Assembly: GCA_963755755.1 (NCBI GenBank)
Contig: CAVWLJ010000008.1
Coordinates: 124,001-188,000, forward strand
Length of the DNA: 64,000 nt
Source of the DNA: DATKNA01 sp963755755
GTDB taxonomy: Bacteria > Actinomycetota > Actinomycetes > Actinomycetales > Kineosporiaceae
Direction: 5' to 3'
The translations under genes and the position numbers were made by a program. Within the stretch, counting starts at the first letter, position 1; the number at the start of each line of letters is the position of its first letter. The notes under the pieces were generated by a model. It ran no database searches, was not told the DNA's origin, and saw only the letters and a list, made by a program, of their open reading frames with translations. This document shows, piece after piece, positions 40,414 to 50,265 of the stretch.

Positions 40414-42036
40414 GTGACAACTGCCGCTCAGCGGGCCGTGGTTCCGACCTCGCCGTTCGCGCCGTTTCGGCATCGGGCGTTCTTCTGGCTGTGGCTGGGT
40501 GTGGTCGTCGCCAGTATCGGGTCGTGGGGTCAGACGGTCGGGGCGCAGTGGCTGTTCGTCAACGACCCGAACGCGGCCACCATCGTGCCGCTCGTGCAGA
40601 CCGCCAGCACGCTGCCGATGATGTTGTTGGCGCTGCCGGCGGGAGTGCTGGCCGATGCGTTCGACCGGCGGTGGATGCTGGTCGTGATCCAGGGCTACTT
40701 CATCGCCGTTTCGGCGTTGCTTGCCGTGCTGACCGCAGCGGGGAGGATGCCGCCCGCGTTGCTGCTTTCCTTCACGTTCGCTGTGGGAGCGGGGCAGGCG
40801 ATGCTGTCGCCGACCTGGCAGTCATTGATCACCGAACTGGTTCCGCGGGAGGAGTTCGCCGCGGCGACCCGTCTCGACATGGTCAGCGTGAACGTGTCCC
40901 GGGCGGCCGGGCCGGCGGTCGCCGGATTCGTCATCGCGCTCTGGGGTGTGCCACCGGTGTTCGCCGTGAATGTCGCTACCGGGGCGGTGTTGCTGATCAT
41001 CTTGATTGCCTGGCGGCGGCCGACGGTCACCCTCCCGCAGCGGGAGCGCTTCGTGCCGGCGTTGCGGTCGGGAAGCCGGTACGTGCGGCACGAGCCGGTG
41101 ATCCGAGCCATCCTGCTGCGATTCGCGTCGTTCATCTTTCCCGCCGGGGCGGTGTGGGCGCTGCTGCCGCTGATCGCCGACCGACAGCTCGGGCTGGCGG
41201 CCAGCGGCTACGGGATCCTGTTCTCGGCACTCGGTGTCGGCGCCGTCACAGCGGCGCTCGGGCTCGGTCGCCTCACGCAGCACCTGTCGTCCAACCAGAT
41301 CCTCGCGGTGGCCGGGATCGGGTTCGCCCTCGCGTTCGCCGGCGTCGCCGTGACCTCGTCGATCTGGGTGGCCGTACCACTCCTGGTCGTGTGCGGGTTC
41401 GGCTGGACCGCCACCGTGGCGACGGTGATCTCGGAGCTCCAGCTGTTCCTGCCGGGTTGGGTCCGGGCCAGGGCGATCGCGATCTACCTGATGGTGTTCC
41501 TCGGCACCCAGGCGATCGCCGCGCCGATATGGGGCCTGGTCACCCAGTACGCGGGCCTGCGGACCGCGCTGCTCGCCGCCGCCACTCTGCTGGTCGGGAG
41601 CGTGCTCCTCGGGCTGGTTCTTCGGGTGCCCGACAGCCACGGTCTGGACCGCTCACCCCTGGCGTACTGGGACACTCCGCGCCTGCAGGTTGACCCGTCG
41701 ACCGGCAGCGGCCCCGTCGTGGTCTCCATCCAATACGAGGTCAGTGACCAGGACCGGGACGCGTTCCTCGACGCGATGCGAGCCATGCGCCGGTCGCGGC
41801 TCCGGTCGGGCTCGTCCCGCTGGGATCTGTACCGCGTCGGGGAGGACCCGCACCGTTACGTCGAGCAGTTCGAGGTGCCCAGCTGGGAAGAGCACGAACG
41901 CCAGCACCAGGGACGGTTGACCGCCGAGGATCAGGCCATCGAGGACACCGCGTTCGCGTACGTCACCGGCAGCCCGCAGACCCAGCACCTGCTGCCCGCC
42001 ACTGCCCGCGTCCCCGATGAGAAGGCTCCCCGCTGA
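40414..42036 (+). CDS. MFS exporter (MFS_3/EntS-like) with C-terminal dimeric alpha+beta barrel domain
   Basis: 540 residues from GTG 40414. Twelve membrane spans fill residues about 20-415 (FFWLWLGVVVASIGSWGQTV, LPMMLLALPAGVLADAFDRR with the MFS motif A, LRTALLAAATLLVGSVLLGL). From residue about 428 a soluble ABM-like domain follows: GPVVVSIQYEVSDQDRDAFL, SRWDLYRVGEDPHRYVEQFE, PSWEEHERQHQG. This extension is known from the MFS_3 family. It likely exports a siderophore, drug or similar molecule, with the barrel domain as a possible sensor or dimerisation unit on the cytoplasmic side. Confidence 0.85.
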   Translation: MTTAAQRAVVPTSPFAPFRHRAFFWLWLGVVVASIGSWGQTVGAQWLFVNDPNAATIVPLVQTASTLPMMLLALPAGVLADAFDRRWMLVVIQGYFIAVSALLAVLTAAGRMPPALLLSFTFAVGAGQAMLSPTWQSLITELVPREEFAAATRLDMVSVNVSRAAGPAVAGFVIALWGVPPVFAVNVATGAVLLIILIAWRRPTVTLPQRERFVPALRSGSRYVRHEPVIRAILLRFASFIFPAGAVWALLPLIADRQLGLAASGYGILFSALGVGAVTAALGLGRLTQHLSSNQILAVAGIGFALAFAGVAVTSSIWVAVPLLVVCGFGWTATVATVISELQLFLPGWVRARAIAIYLMVFLGTQAIAAPIWGLVTQYAGLRTALLAAATLLVGSVLLGLVLRVPDSHGLDRSPLAYWDTPRLQVDPSTGSGPVVVSIQYEVSDQDRDAFLDAMRAMRRSRLRSGSSRWDLYRVGEDPHRYVEQFEVPSWEEHERQHQGRLTAEDQAIEDTAFAYVTGSPQTQHLLPATARVPDEKAPR

Positions 42037-42201
42037 ACTCCAGCAGTGGCTACACGACCGGCGGACGGTCCAGCATCCGGGGCTCTCGGCCGCGCGCGAG
42101 CAATCCCGAGCGGAAGTGATCCGATCGCTGAATGAACACCGACACCGGACCGCCCCTGCGTGAGCGGAGACGGCGTCGGGGCCGGCCACTAGCCTCGAAT
42201 C

Positions 42202-43113
42202 ATGTCGTCGTCGGACGGTTCCTCGCGTCTCACGGTGGGCGAGATCGACATCGCGTACGAAACCCTCGGTGACCCCGCCGATCCTCCTGTTCTCCTGATA
42301 CACGGGCTCGGCGGACAGTTGATCGACTGGCCGGACGGATTCTGCGAGAGGCTGGTGGAGCGGGGGCTCTACGTCATCCGGTTCGACAACCGCGACGTCG
42401 GGCTCTCCAGTCATAGCCAGGCTCCCCCACCCGATCTGGACGCCGTGCTGTCCGGGGACACATCGACCGTGCTCTACACACTCGACGAGATGGCCGGCGA
42501 CGCCGCCGGGCTCATCGAAGTGCTGGGGCTGCGGTCGGCGCACGTCGTCGGCTTCTCCTTGGGCGGCATGATCGCCCAGACGTTGGCGATCCGACATCCC
42601 GCTCGCGTACGTAGTCTCATCTCGATCTCGTCGACCACGGGCAACGGCGAGGTCGGTCGGGCCACCGAGGGCGCATTGGCGCTCCTCACCGTTCCTCCGG
42701 TGCCGACTCGCGACGGGGCCATGGACCGCGCCGTGCTGTCCTCCCGGATCGTCGGGTCGCCTGCCTATCCGACGGACGAGGCCGAGGTGCGAGCGGAGGC
42801 CGCACGAGCCTTCGACCGAGCGTTCGATCCGGTCGGATTCACCCACCAGCTGGCGGCATCCTTCGTCCAGGCGGACCGAACCGCGCGCCTGGGCCGGGTC
42901 GGCGTCCCCACGCTGGTCATCCACGGCGCGGAGGACCCGCTCGTCCAGGCGAGCGGCGGGCAGGCCACAGCGGCCGCCATCCCCGGCGCCGAGCTGGTCG
43001 TCATCGAAGGGATGGGCCACGACCTACCCCAGGCTCTGCACCCCGAGATCGCCGACCACATCGCCGACCTCGTCCGACGAGCCGAGGCAGGAGCCCGCTC
43101 GGACCGCGACTGA
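42202..43113 (+). CDS. Alpha/beta-fold hydrolase
   Basis: 303 residues from ATG 42202. Landmarks are VLLIHGLGGQLIDWPDGFCE, RFDNRDVGLSSHSQ, the nucleophile elbow VVGFSLGGMIAQTLAIRHP (Ser), catalytic Asp in LVIHGAEDPLVQASGG and His in IEGMGHDLPQALH. Triad complete, cytoplasmic. It belongs to the broad esterase/lactonase group that includes aclacinomycin methylesterase RdmC and non-haem haloperoxidase-like enzymes. The substrate is unknown. A 165-bp gap separates it from the MFS gene, so it probably has its own promoter. Confidence 0.87.
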   Translation: MSSSDGSSRLTVGEIDIAYETLGDPADPPVLLIHGLGGQLIDWPDGFCERLVERGLYVIRFDNRDVGLSSHSQAPPPDLDAVLSGDTSTVLYTLDEMAGDAAGLIEVLGLRSAHVVGFSLGGMIAQTLAIRHPARVRSLISISSTTGNGEVGRATEGALALLTVPPVPTRDGAMDRAVLSSRIVGSPAYPTDEAEVRAEAARAFDRAFDPVGFTHQLAASFVQADRTARLGRVGVPTLVIHGAEDPLVQASGGQATAAAIPGAELVVIEGMGHDLPQALHPEIADHIADLVRRAEAGARSDRD

Positions 43114-43207
43114 TCTGGGACGGCGCGCACCGCAAGGCCGCTGACGACGGTACCGAGTTGGCTATGCCATCAGCGTGCAACGGCGGGTGTACCCGGCGCC
43201 GGACTTG

Positions 43208-43714
43208 TCACAGGAAAGCCAGCAGGCTGTCGGCGAGCACCGCGGGTGATGCCGTCCCGTCAAGGGGGATTGCTCCTCTGGCGAGCATGTGAGCCTCGAA
43301 GACAGGGCGCCCCTCGCGGATCTGCCGTCTGACGGCCTCGGTGCGAAGCGGCGAAGTCGCCCGTGCGAGCCGGGCGATCTGGGTGTCCTCGTCGATCCTC
43401 AGCAGGAACACCTGCTCGAACAAGTCCAGCATCTGGTCCTGGTTCCGGCCGATGCCGCAGAAGAACATCGGGCCGCTACCACCATCGGACGCGGCCGCGG
43501 CGGCCTCTTCGATCCGTGCCCGGCTCCAGACCCAGCGATGAGCAAGCAGCCAGCCATCGTCGGCGTCGGGAGGCTTTTCGACGGGCAATCCGGAGCTGCC
43601 CTCCCAGAAAGCCAGGTCATCGGTGTCAATGGCCACCAGGCCGCGCCGTGACAGCTCGGCGGCCAGCGTCGACTTGCCCGACCCCGGGTTACCCGTGATC
43701 AGAAAGACCCGCAT
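43208..43714 (-). CDS. P-loop NTPase, shikimate/adenylate kinase-like
   Basis: 168 residues from ATG 43714. A complete Walker A (FLITGNPGSGKSTLAAELSR) opens the protein. DTDDLAFWE follows as the substrate region, a Walker B-like VFLLRIDEDTQIARLARAT (core and lid), and a C-terminal helix. It resembles small-molecule or nucleoside kinases of the AAA_18/AAA_33 group. No partner gene is evident; the leftward start lies 39 bp from the end of the DUF2277 gene, so the two may be co-transcribed. The substrate is unknown. Confidence 0.8.
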   Translation of the reverse strand: MRVFLITGNPGSGKSTLAAELSRRGLVAIDTDDLAFWEGSSGLPVEKPPDADDGWLLAHRWVWSRARIEEAAAAASDGGSGPMFFCGIGRNQDQMLDLFEQVFLLRIDEDTQIARLARATSPLRTEAVRRQIREGRPVFEAHMLARGAIPLDGTASPAVLADSLLAFL

Positions 43715-43753
43715 CACCTCAGCCTGCCCGTCCGCTGGCCCGGCGGCGATCAC

Positions 43754-44074
43754 CTACCCGGTGGGCGCGGCCTTCGAACCCGCAGAGCTGGCGCCCACGG
43801 CGGCCGCCTCTCGCGCGGCGATGCGGGCCCTGACCTCCGGACGGCGCAGTGGCGGGACGGTGGCCGGGGGCTGCCGACGGGCCGGCAGCCCGTCGAGCAG
43901 CGCGTGGACCTCGGCGGTGACGTGCGCGATCGCCCGCTCGTAGGCGGCCTCGGTGCCGGCCGGTGGCTTCTGCAGGCCGGACACTTTGCGGATGAACTGG
44001 CGGGCAGCCGCCTCGACCTCGTCGTCGGTGGCCGGCGGCTCCAAGCCGCGCAGCTCCGTGATGTTGCGGCACAT
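43754..44074 (-). CDS. DUF2277 family protein
   Basis: 106 residues from ATG 44074. The N-terminus MCRNITELRGLEPPATDDEV and the core AARQFIRKVSGLQKPPAGTE match DUF2277, small proteins of unknown function with a conserved CRNI opening and a Sge/AAxxY helix. The family usually has about 90 residues; here an Ala/Arg-rich tail follows. It is upstream of the P-loop NTPase gene on the same strand. Confidence 0.88.
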   Translation of the reverse strand: MCRNITELRGLEPPATDDEVEAAARQFIRKVSGLQKPPAGTEAAYERAIAHVTAEVHALLDGLPARRQPPATVPPLRRPEVRARIAAREAAAVGASSAGSKAAPTG

Positions 44075-44271
44075 GCGACCGATTTTAGGCCAGTCACGGC
44101 CATGGGCACGGGTCTTGGCCGGCCAACGGGCAGCCGCCCCCTCGCGATCTAAGGCCCTCAGAGGGACGACGGCGCCGGGATGCGCCGGTTGCCCGATGTC
44201 GCGGGTGCCCCCTCAGCACGACTGTTGGCTCGTCACCGGTTGAATCCCGTCCCGCCGAGGAGGCGGTGTCC

Positions 44272-44403
44272 ATGTCCGACCTGCTGCTGTACTCGCTCCT
44301 TGGGCTACTGGGCGTCCTCGCCCTGCTCCGTCCAGCCGGGCCGAGAGCCGGCACCCGGGACCCGAAGGTCTCTGCCGGCCGGCTGACGGAGCGGTGGCCG
44401 TGA
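44272..44403 (+). CDS. 43-residue single-span membrane peptide
   Basis: ATG 44272 is preceded by GAGGAGG at ideal spacing. MSDLLLYSLLGLLGVLALLR forms one hydrophobic helix, followed by a short basic tail RPAGPRAGTRDPKVSAGRLT ERWP. The stop TGA overlaps the GTG start of the next gene (GTGA at 44400-44403), a strong sign that both are real. No similarity is known to me. It may anchor or regulate the next protein. Confidence 0.6.
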   Translation: MSDLLLYSLLGLLGVLALLRPAGPRAGTRDPKVSAGRLTERWP

Positions 44404-44744
44404 CCCGCCGAGTGGCGGGCGCCTGGCGCGCCTTCCAGGAGTTCCTCGCCGGGCAGTGCGAGCTGCAGGAGCGGCTCGCGCTGATCAACTCCCCGTGGGA
44501 GGAGGAGTTCTTCCATTGGGGATCGGACGGCGCGCTGCACGGGCACCTCGCCCCGCCTGCGGACGGCCGGCGGCGCAGCGTCACCCGGGGTGGCTGGTGC
44601 CCCGGGGCGCGACGGGCAGGGAGCGCCTCCAGGTCGCTAACGAGGTCGTTCGTGAATCTCCGCAGCGAAGCCGGCTCGTCCGACCACAACCCCCGGTCCG
44701 GCAGCGATGGCAGTATCGACGCACTGGGCTTGGGCGAGTGCTGA
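44400..44744 (+). CDS. Small basic protein coupled upstream of the GH13 gene
   Basis: 114 residues from GTG 44400. The first 65 residues look conserved: AWRAFQEFLAGQCELQERLA, LINSPWEEEFFHWGSDGALH, GHLAPPADGRRRSVTRGGW. I recall similar short actinobacterial proteins of the same layout, but none with a known role. The remaining tail (ARRAGSASRSLTRSF to DALGLGEC) is less convincing and could be out of the original frame. It ends 43 bp before the amylase gene, so the three may form one operon. Confidence 0.6.
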   Translation: MTRRVAGAWRAFQEFLAGQCELQERLALINSPWEEEFFHWGSDGALHGHLAPPADGRRRSVTRGGWCPGARRAGSASRSLTRSFVNLRSEAGSSDHNPRSGSDGSIDALGLGEC

Positions 44745-44787
44745 GTAGCCGCGTCCTGCAGAACACCGGACGAGCGCGGAGGTGCCG

Positions 44788-46096
44788 ATGGCGCAGGGCA
44801 GGCTCGGGTGGGCTGACCAGGTGGTGTGGTGGCAGGCCTACCCGCTGGGCATCGTCGGCGCCGAGAAGACCCTGGACGAGGTCGAGGGCGTCGCGCACCG
44901 GCTGCCACGGCTGGAGGCGTGGCTCGACCACCTGATCTCGCTGGGCGCCAACGGGCTGCTGCTCGGGCCGGTGTTCGCCTCGGCAACCCACGGCTACGAC
45001 ACCGTCGATTACCTCCGGATCGACCCCCGGCTCGGTGACGACGCCGACTTCGATGCGCTCGTCGCGGCGTGCCGGCAGCGCGGCGTACGGCTGCTGCTCG
45101 ACGGCGTCTTCAACCACGCAGGCCGCGACTTCCCACCCGTCGCCCAGGCGTTGCATGAGGGCCCCGGCTCCGAGGCCGCGGACTGGGTCTCGGCGCTCTA
45201 CGACAACGGCGGGCTGATCACCGCCGACTACTTCGAGGGCCACGACACGCTCATCACCCTCAATCACAGCTCGGCGCGGGTGCAGGCGTACGTGCGGGAG
45301 GTCATGCTGCACTGGCTGCGGCGCGGGATCGACGGGTGGCGGCTCGACGCGGCGTATGCGGTGCCGTCCGACTTCTGGTCCGCGGTGCTGCCGCAGGTGC
45401 GCGAAGAGTTCGCCGACGCCTGGTTCGTCGGCGAGATGATCCACGGTGACTACGTCGCCTACGTCGAGCGCTCGGGCCTGGACTCGATCACTGAGTACGA
45501 ACTCTGGAAGGCCATCTGGTCCTCGCTCGACAGCACGCAACCTCCACGAGCTCGACTGGACGTTGCGGCGCCACGCCGGCTTCGTCGAACACTTCGTGCC
45601 GATGACCTTCCTCTCCAACCACGACGTCACCCGGGTCGCCAGCCACGTCCGCGACCGGCGGCACCTGTCGCACGCGGTGGCGCTGCTCGGCTTCCTGCCC
45701 GGGGTGCCGAGCGTCTACTACGGCGACGAGTTCGGGCTCGAGGGCGTCAAGCAGGACCGACCCGGTGGTGATGACGCCGTACGCCCCGAGCTGCCGGCCG
45801 AGCGCGGGCTCTATGAGAACGCCCACCCAGAGGTCGAGGAGATCTACCGTCGGGTGATCGGTCTCCGGCGTCGGCACCCGTGGCTGGTCGACGCCGTCAC
45901 CGCGGTCGAGCAGGTGACCGACGGGTACCTCGTCGTCCGCAGCCGTGCCCGCACCGGAACCGAGGCGCTCGCGCTGGCGCTCAACCTGACCGACACACCG
46001 TACGCGCTGCCCGCCGGCGCAAGGATGGTTGAGTCCGAGCCGGCGGCGGCGGACGGGCGGGTCGCCCCGCACGGTTGGGTCGTCTTCAATCCTTGA
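44788..46096 (+). pseudogene. GH13 alpha-amylase family glycosidase, one frameshift
   Basis: ATG 44788 has GGAGG 5 nt upstream. Region I ANGLLLGPVFASATHGYDT, then RLLLDGVFNHAGRDF, region II GIDGWRLDAAYAVP with the catalytic Asp, the general acid Glu in WFVGEMIHGDYVAYVE, and the third acid in MTFLSNHDVTRVAS. A single extra A near 45536 moves the frame between these sites; removing it gives SLDSRNLHELDWTLRRHAGF. The restored length is about 435 residues with a C-terminal beta domain. It hydrolyses or transfers alpha-glucans or maltodextrins in the cytoplasm (no signal peptide). Confidence 0.8.
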
Positions 46097-46195
46097 GATA
46101 CGCGCCGAACCAGTCCGCCTGCGCCGGTTCCAGCCGCAGCTCCCCGGCGGGCACGTCCTAGAGAGGATGGTCGGGCGAGACGTACGCTTGTCGGG

Positions 46196-47323
46196 ATGCT
46201 GGGACGGGGGCGTCGACGGCGCGGGGCGTGGTGGGCGTTCCTGGCGGCCGCACTGCTTCTCCTCGCTACTGCTGCCTGTACGTCGGGGGGCGGCGCGGTC
46301 TCCAGTTCGCCGCGGGCAGCCGCGACCGCGGGCCGGTCGGCGACCGTCCGGTCGAGCACGGCGGCCGGCACCCCCACCGCCACAAGATCCCCGACCGCGC
46401 ACCTCGTGCCTTGGACCGGACCGGTCGAGCACCTGTTCTTCCACACGCTCGTCATCCACCCCGACCTGGCGTTCAGGGATCGCACCCAGGGCCAGGGATT
46501 CCGCGACTACTTCGTGACCGTGACCGAGTTCCGCCGGATCCTCGACCAGCTGTACGCGAACGGCTGGACCCTGGTCGACCTGCACAAGGCGGTGGCCGGC
46601 CAGGTGAGGGTGCCGGCGGGGCGCAAGCCCTTCGTGCTGTCCGAAGACGACGTCAACTACTACCGCTACGAGCACGGTCGCGGGCTGGGTTCGCGCCTGG
46701 TGCTCGCGGGCGGGGCGGTGAAGGTCGAGGAGCCGGACGGGCGCGGCGCCACGAAGGTGACGGACGACGACCTTGTGCCGTTGGTCGACGAGTTCGTCGC
46801 AGCGCACCCCGACTTCTCGGCGCAGGGCGCGCGTGGGGTGCTTGCGCCGACGGGTTTCGAGGGCCTGCTCGGTGAGCGGGTGGAGGAGTCCGGCGCGCCC
46901 GACCTGGCGCGGCGGCGGGCGAGGGTGGAGGCACTGGCGCTGGCCCTCAAGGCGACGGGGTGGACGTTCGCGAGCCACGGTTACGGTCACATCGACTTCA
47001 GCACGAGTTCGCCGGCCAAGGCCCGTCGTGACGTCGAGCGGTGGAAGGCGCTCGCCGAACCCCTGCTCGGCCGGACCGATGTCTTCGTCTATCCCTTCGG
47101 GGCGCAGCCACCACCCACGTCGCCCGTCATCTCGATGCTGCGGGACGAGGGTTATCGCATCCTGTGCGACATCGACGTGCGGGCGCGGCTGCGGCACGAG
47201 CACGGGCTCGTCGTCATGTCCCGTCGCCACATCGACGGGTTGGCGCTGCGCCAGCAGCACACGGCGTTGCTGCCCCTCTTCGACACGACAGCGGTGATCG
47301 ATGCCAGGGCCCGCGGGCTCTGA
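46196..47323 (+). CDS. Polysaccharide deacetylase-like lipoprotein
   Basis: 375 residues from ATG 46196. Signal peptide with lipobox (AFLAAALLLLATAAC), then a Ser/Thr/Ala linker to about residue 70. The rest has the NodB-like layout: VEHLFFHTLVIHPDLAF, KPFVLSEDDVNYYRYEHGRG (metal-site DD region), ATGWTFASHGYGHIDFSTSS (H-x-Y-x-H metal ligands), and DVFVYPFGAQPPP (substrate-binding Arg/Pro strand). It probably removes acetyl groups from a glycan or peptidoglycan outside the membrane. Its neighbours are glycosidases, which fits glycan processing. Confidence 0.78.
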   Translation: MLGRGRRRRGAWWAFLAAALLLLATAACTSGGGAVSSSPRAAATAGRSATVRSSTAAGTPTATRSPTAHLVPWTGPVEHLFFHTLVIHPDLAFRDRTQGQGFRDYFVTVTEFRRILDQLYANGWTLVDLHKAVAGQVRVPAGRKPFVLSEDDVNYYRYEHGRGLGSRLVLAGGAVKVEEPDGRGATKVTDDDLVPLVDEFVAAHPDFSAQGARGVLAPTGFEGLLGERVEESGAPDLARRRARVEALALALKATGWTFASHGYGHIDFSTSSPAKARRDVERWKALAEPLLGRTDVFVYPFGAQPPPTSPVISMLRDEGYRILCDIDVRARLRHEHGLVVMSRRHIDGLALRQQHTALLPLFDTTAVIDARARGL

Positions 47324-47365
47324 TCAGGTCTCGACCCGCTTCGGCGAACTGAGTCGCAGTGGTGG

Positions 47366-49655
47366 TCAGGCAGAGCTGACGGCGTCACGGGGCAGGGACG
47401 CGAGGACGGCTTCGGCCTCCGCGTCGGCGAGGGGGAAACCGGGGAACTGGGTCAGGGAGGCCATGGGTTGCCCGAGCACGGACTCGCGGCCGACCGGGTC
47501 GTTGAGCAGGTCGGCCTTGCGGCCGCGGACGCCGCCTCGCGCGTCGAGGAGGCTCTGGACCGCCGGCCCGGCGATCGGGTGCGCGAGCCAGTCCCGGAAC
47601 GACGACCAGATCGTCAAGGGGGATTCGTAGGGGCGGCCCGGTACCTCGACCGTCGTCTGCAGCGGGAGGTCCCGGGAGGACGGGCCGACCGACACCTCCA
47701 CCTCGCCGCCGGTGAAGACCCATCCCGCGTCAGGGTGCACGTGCTCCAGGTCGCGGCGGAGGATCTCGATGGTCACGGTCTCGGAGGCGCCCGCGGGCAG
47801 CCAGACCTTCCTGAAGCCGCGCAGCTCTCGCGGGGGCACCTGCAGGGCACCCGTCCGGTCACCCACGTAGACCTGGACGACGTCGGCTCCGTCCCGGCCC
47901 CCGGTGTTCGCGAGGGTGAGCGAGACCGTCAGGGCGACCGGGTCCTCCACGGGGTGCACGCGGACGGCGAGCCGGCTGTACGCGAAGGTCGTGTACGACA
48001 GCCCGTGCCCGAAGGGATAGTCGACCTCGACGGCGCGCGCGTCGTACCACCGGTAGCCGACGTGGATCCCTTCGCTGTACCGGACGTGCCCGTGCTCCCC
48101 CGGGAAATCGAGGTAGGAGGGGGTGTCCTCGAGCCGTACCGGCACGGTCTCGGCGAGCTTGCCCGACGGGTTCACCGCCCCCAGGAGCACATCCGCCGTG
48201 CTCTCGCCGTGGGCCTGCCCGGTGAGCCAGAACTCGACCAGGGCGCCTGCCCGATCCCGCCAGCTGCGGGTGGTCACCGACGATCCGTTGCTCAGCGCCA
48301 CGACCACCCGTGGGTTGACGGCGGACACCGCGCCCAGCAGGGCGATCTGACACGCCGGAAGTTCGATCGTCGAGCGATCGCGGCCTTCGGCCTCGGCGGA
48401 GGGCGGGAGGCCGAGGAAGAGCAGCACGAGGCTGCTCTCCGCGGCCAGCGCGACCGCTTCGGCCTCGAGACTCTCGCCGTCATCGCTGACGTCGCCGTCC
48501 TCGCTGACCTCGGCGTCCTCGAGGGCGTAGCCGGGCGCGAACCGCAGCGCCGTGATCCCGTCGAGGCGTGACGTCAGGGCGTCCAAGGAGCTCACGATGC
48601 GGCGAGGGTTGACGGCGGAGCTGCCCGCCCCCTGGTACCGCGGCGTCCGGGCGAGCTCGCCGATGACCGCGATGGACCGTTCCCGTCCCGGCTCGACCGG
48701 CAGCAGCCCGGCGTCGTTGTGCAACAGCACGGCGCCCTCGGCGGCGGCCCGCCGCGTCAACTGATGATGGGCCTCCTCGACCACCTCCCCAGCGCTGCCC
48801 CGGGATGCCGTGACCCGTTCGGTCAGGAGCCGAAGACGCGCCGCCACGGTGTCGACGACGGTGCCGGCGAGCCTGCCCTCGGCGAGAGCGGTGGCCACCC
48901 GGGGGTCGTCCGGGCGACCGGGCATCCGGACGTCGAGCCCTGCCTCGACCGCCGCCACCGGGTCGTGCACGGCGCCCCAGTCGGAGATCACGACTCCCGT
49001 CGAATCCCCACTCGCCGCGCAGGACGGTGGTCAGGAGCCACGGATTCTCGCTCGCCGGGACGCCGTTGATCCGGTTGTAGGAGCTCATCACGGTCCACGG
49101 CTCGGCCTCCCGGACGACGATCTCGAAGGCCCGGAGGTAGATCTCCCGCAGCGTCCGGTCATCCACGTCCGCGCTGACGCGCATACGGTCGGTCTCCTGG
49201 TTGTTGACCGCGAAATGCTTGACGCTGGCGCCGACTCCCTGCGACTGCAGGCCGGTCACCATCGCGGCCGCCAGCCTCGCGGTGAGCAGCGGGTCCTCGC
49301 TGTAGTACTCGAAGTTCCGCCCGCACAGCGGGCTCCGCTTGATGTTGATGCCGGGACCGAGTACCACGTCGACACCCTGCGATCTCGCCTCGCGGCCCAG
49401 CGCCTCACCCACCCGGCGGACCAGCTCGGGATCCCAGGTCGAGGCCAGCGTGACCGCGGGCGGGAAGCACGTCGCGGGCAGGCTGCGACCGAGACCGAGA
49501 TGATCCGGATTGTCGTCGTCCTGCACGCGAAGGCCGTGGGGGCCGTCCGCCAGCCGCATGCTGCCGACGCCGAGCCCGGGCGCCTCGGCCGTCGACCAGT
49601 AGTCGATGCCCGTGGTCAGCCTCGCCCCGTCGCGTCCGTCGTCGTCACCCGTCAC
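47366..49655 (-). pseudogene. GH3 family beta-glycosidase, one frameshift
   Basis: GTG 49655 starts the N-terminal barrel: LGVGSMRLADGPHGLR, GRNFEYYSEDPLLTARLAAA, GVGASVKHFAVNNQETDRMR, VMSSYNRINGVPASENPWLL. At about 48995 a GGG has one base too many; corrected it reads WGFDGVVISDWGAVHD with the catalytic nucleophile Asp. The second frame continues through the alpha/beta sandwich to a fibronectin III-like C-terminal domain (VQVYVGDRTGALQVPPRELR, GFRKVWLPAGASETVTIEI). Corrected length is about 763 residues; no signal peptide, so it is cytoplasmic. It is a beta-glucosidase or related exo-glycosidase. Confidence 0.82.
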
Positions 49656-49891
49656 GGCTGCTCTCCGATCCTGACGCCCAGCTCGGATCCCGGCGCGCCA
49701 AGCATCCCGCCACCCGTGGTTCGGGGCTCGTCGTCACGCCCGTCGCGCTGACCAACGACCGTCGTGTGCGTCTCGCGCAGGTACCTCGGTCGCCCCGTGA
49801 GTGGGTCGGTGCCGACGAAGACGACGGCGCGAACGCTGCCGGAGGGTAGCTGCTCGAGGTCGCCCCTACGACGGGTGGGGGCACGTGCCAT
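49652..49891 (-). pseudogene. Tyrosine integrase, N-terminal arm-binding fragment
   Basis: ARAPTRRRGDLEQLPSGSVR then VVFVGTDPLTGRPRYLRETH matches the start of actinobacterial phage or ICE tyrosine integrases, whose N-terminal domain binds arm-type DNA sites. After about residue 50 similarity ends and the frame runs out to a TGA that overlaps the GH3 start by 4 bp. The core-binding and catalytic domains are missing. The same integrase type recurs as another fragment at 62303-62772. Confidence 0.65.
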
Positions 49892-50265
49892 CGCGGCACT
49901 GTAGGAGGGCGTATCCCACGACTCATCCGCACGCGACGGAGGCGGGATGCAGAGCCCGCGCAGCGGCGTGGCCTTGACGCCGGCGTCGGGAGACGCATGA
50001 TCGGTTAGGCGGTCGGGGTCAGGTCTGCGTCGCTCCGTCGATGAGTGGGTTGGACGGACTGGCGTGCCGCGACGGTGTCCAGGTTCCGGGTTCGGTGCCG
50101 GAGGGCAGGCCGGGGAACCGGCTGCCGGTCATTCCTTCGCCCACGGTGAGGGGCATGGAGCTGATGCGGCGAGTGATCGGATGGGGTCAATCAGAGGCGC
50201 GACCACGCCACCGTCGTCCGTCGGACGAGGTGGGGGTCAGACCTGCGGTACGACCGCGCATCCGA
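49892..50265. other. Gene-free stretch before the IS remnant
   Basis: No convincing coding region on either strand. Short open frames exist but carry no recognisable motif or ribosome-binding site. The related strings GGTCAGGTCTGCG (50019-50031) and GGGTCAGACCTGCGG (50231-50245) occur once each and might be recombination scars; this is not demonstrable from sequence alone. Confidence 0.4.

Noticed and set aside
46086..46157. Leftward 23-residue stretch DVPAGELRLEPAQADWFGAY overlapping the amylase end
   Set aside because: It reads like a protein C-terminus but is bounded by stops and has no start, and no family could be named. It might be a remnant; not supportable.
49652..49891. Reading this as an intact small regulator coupled to GH3 by GTGA
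   Set aside because: The first 50 residues match an integrase arm domain and the tail is unrelated, so the overlap with the GH3 start is probably chance.
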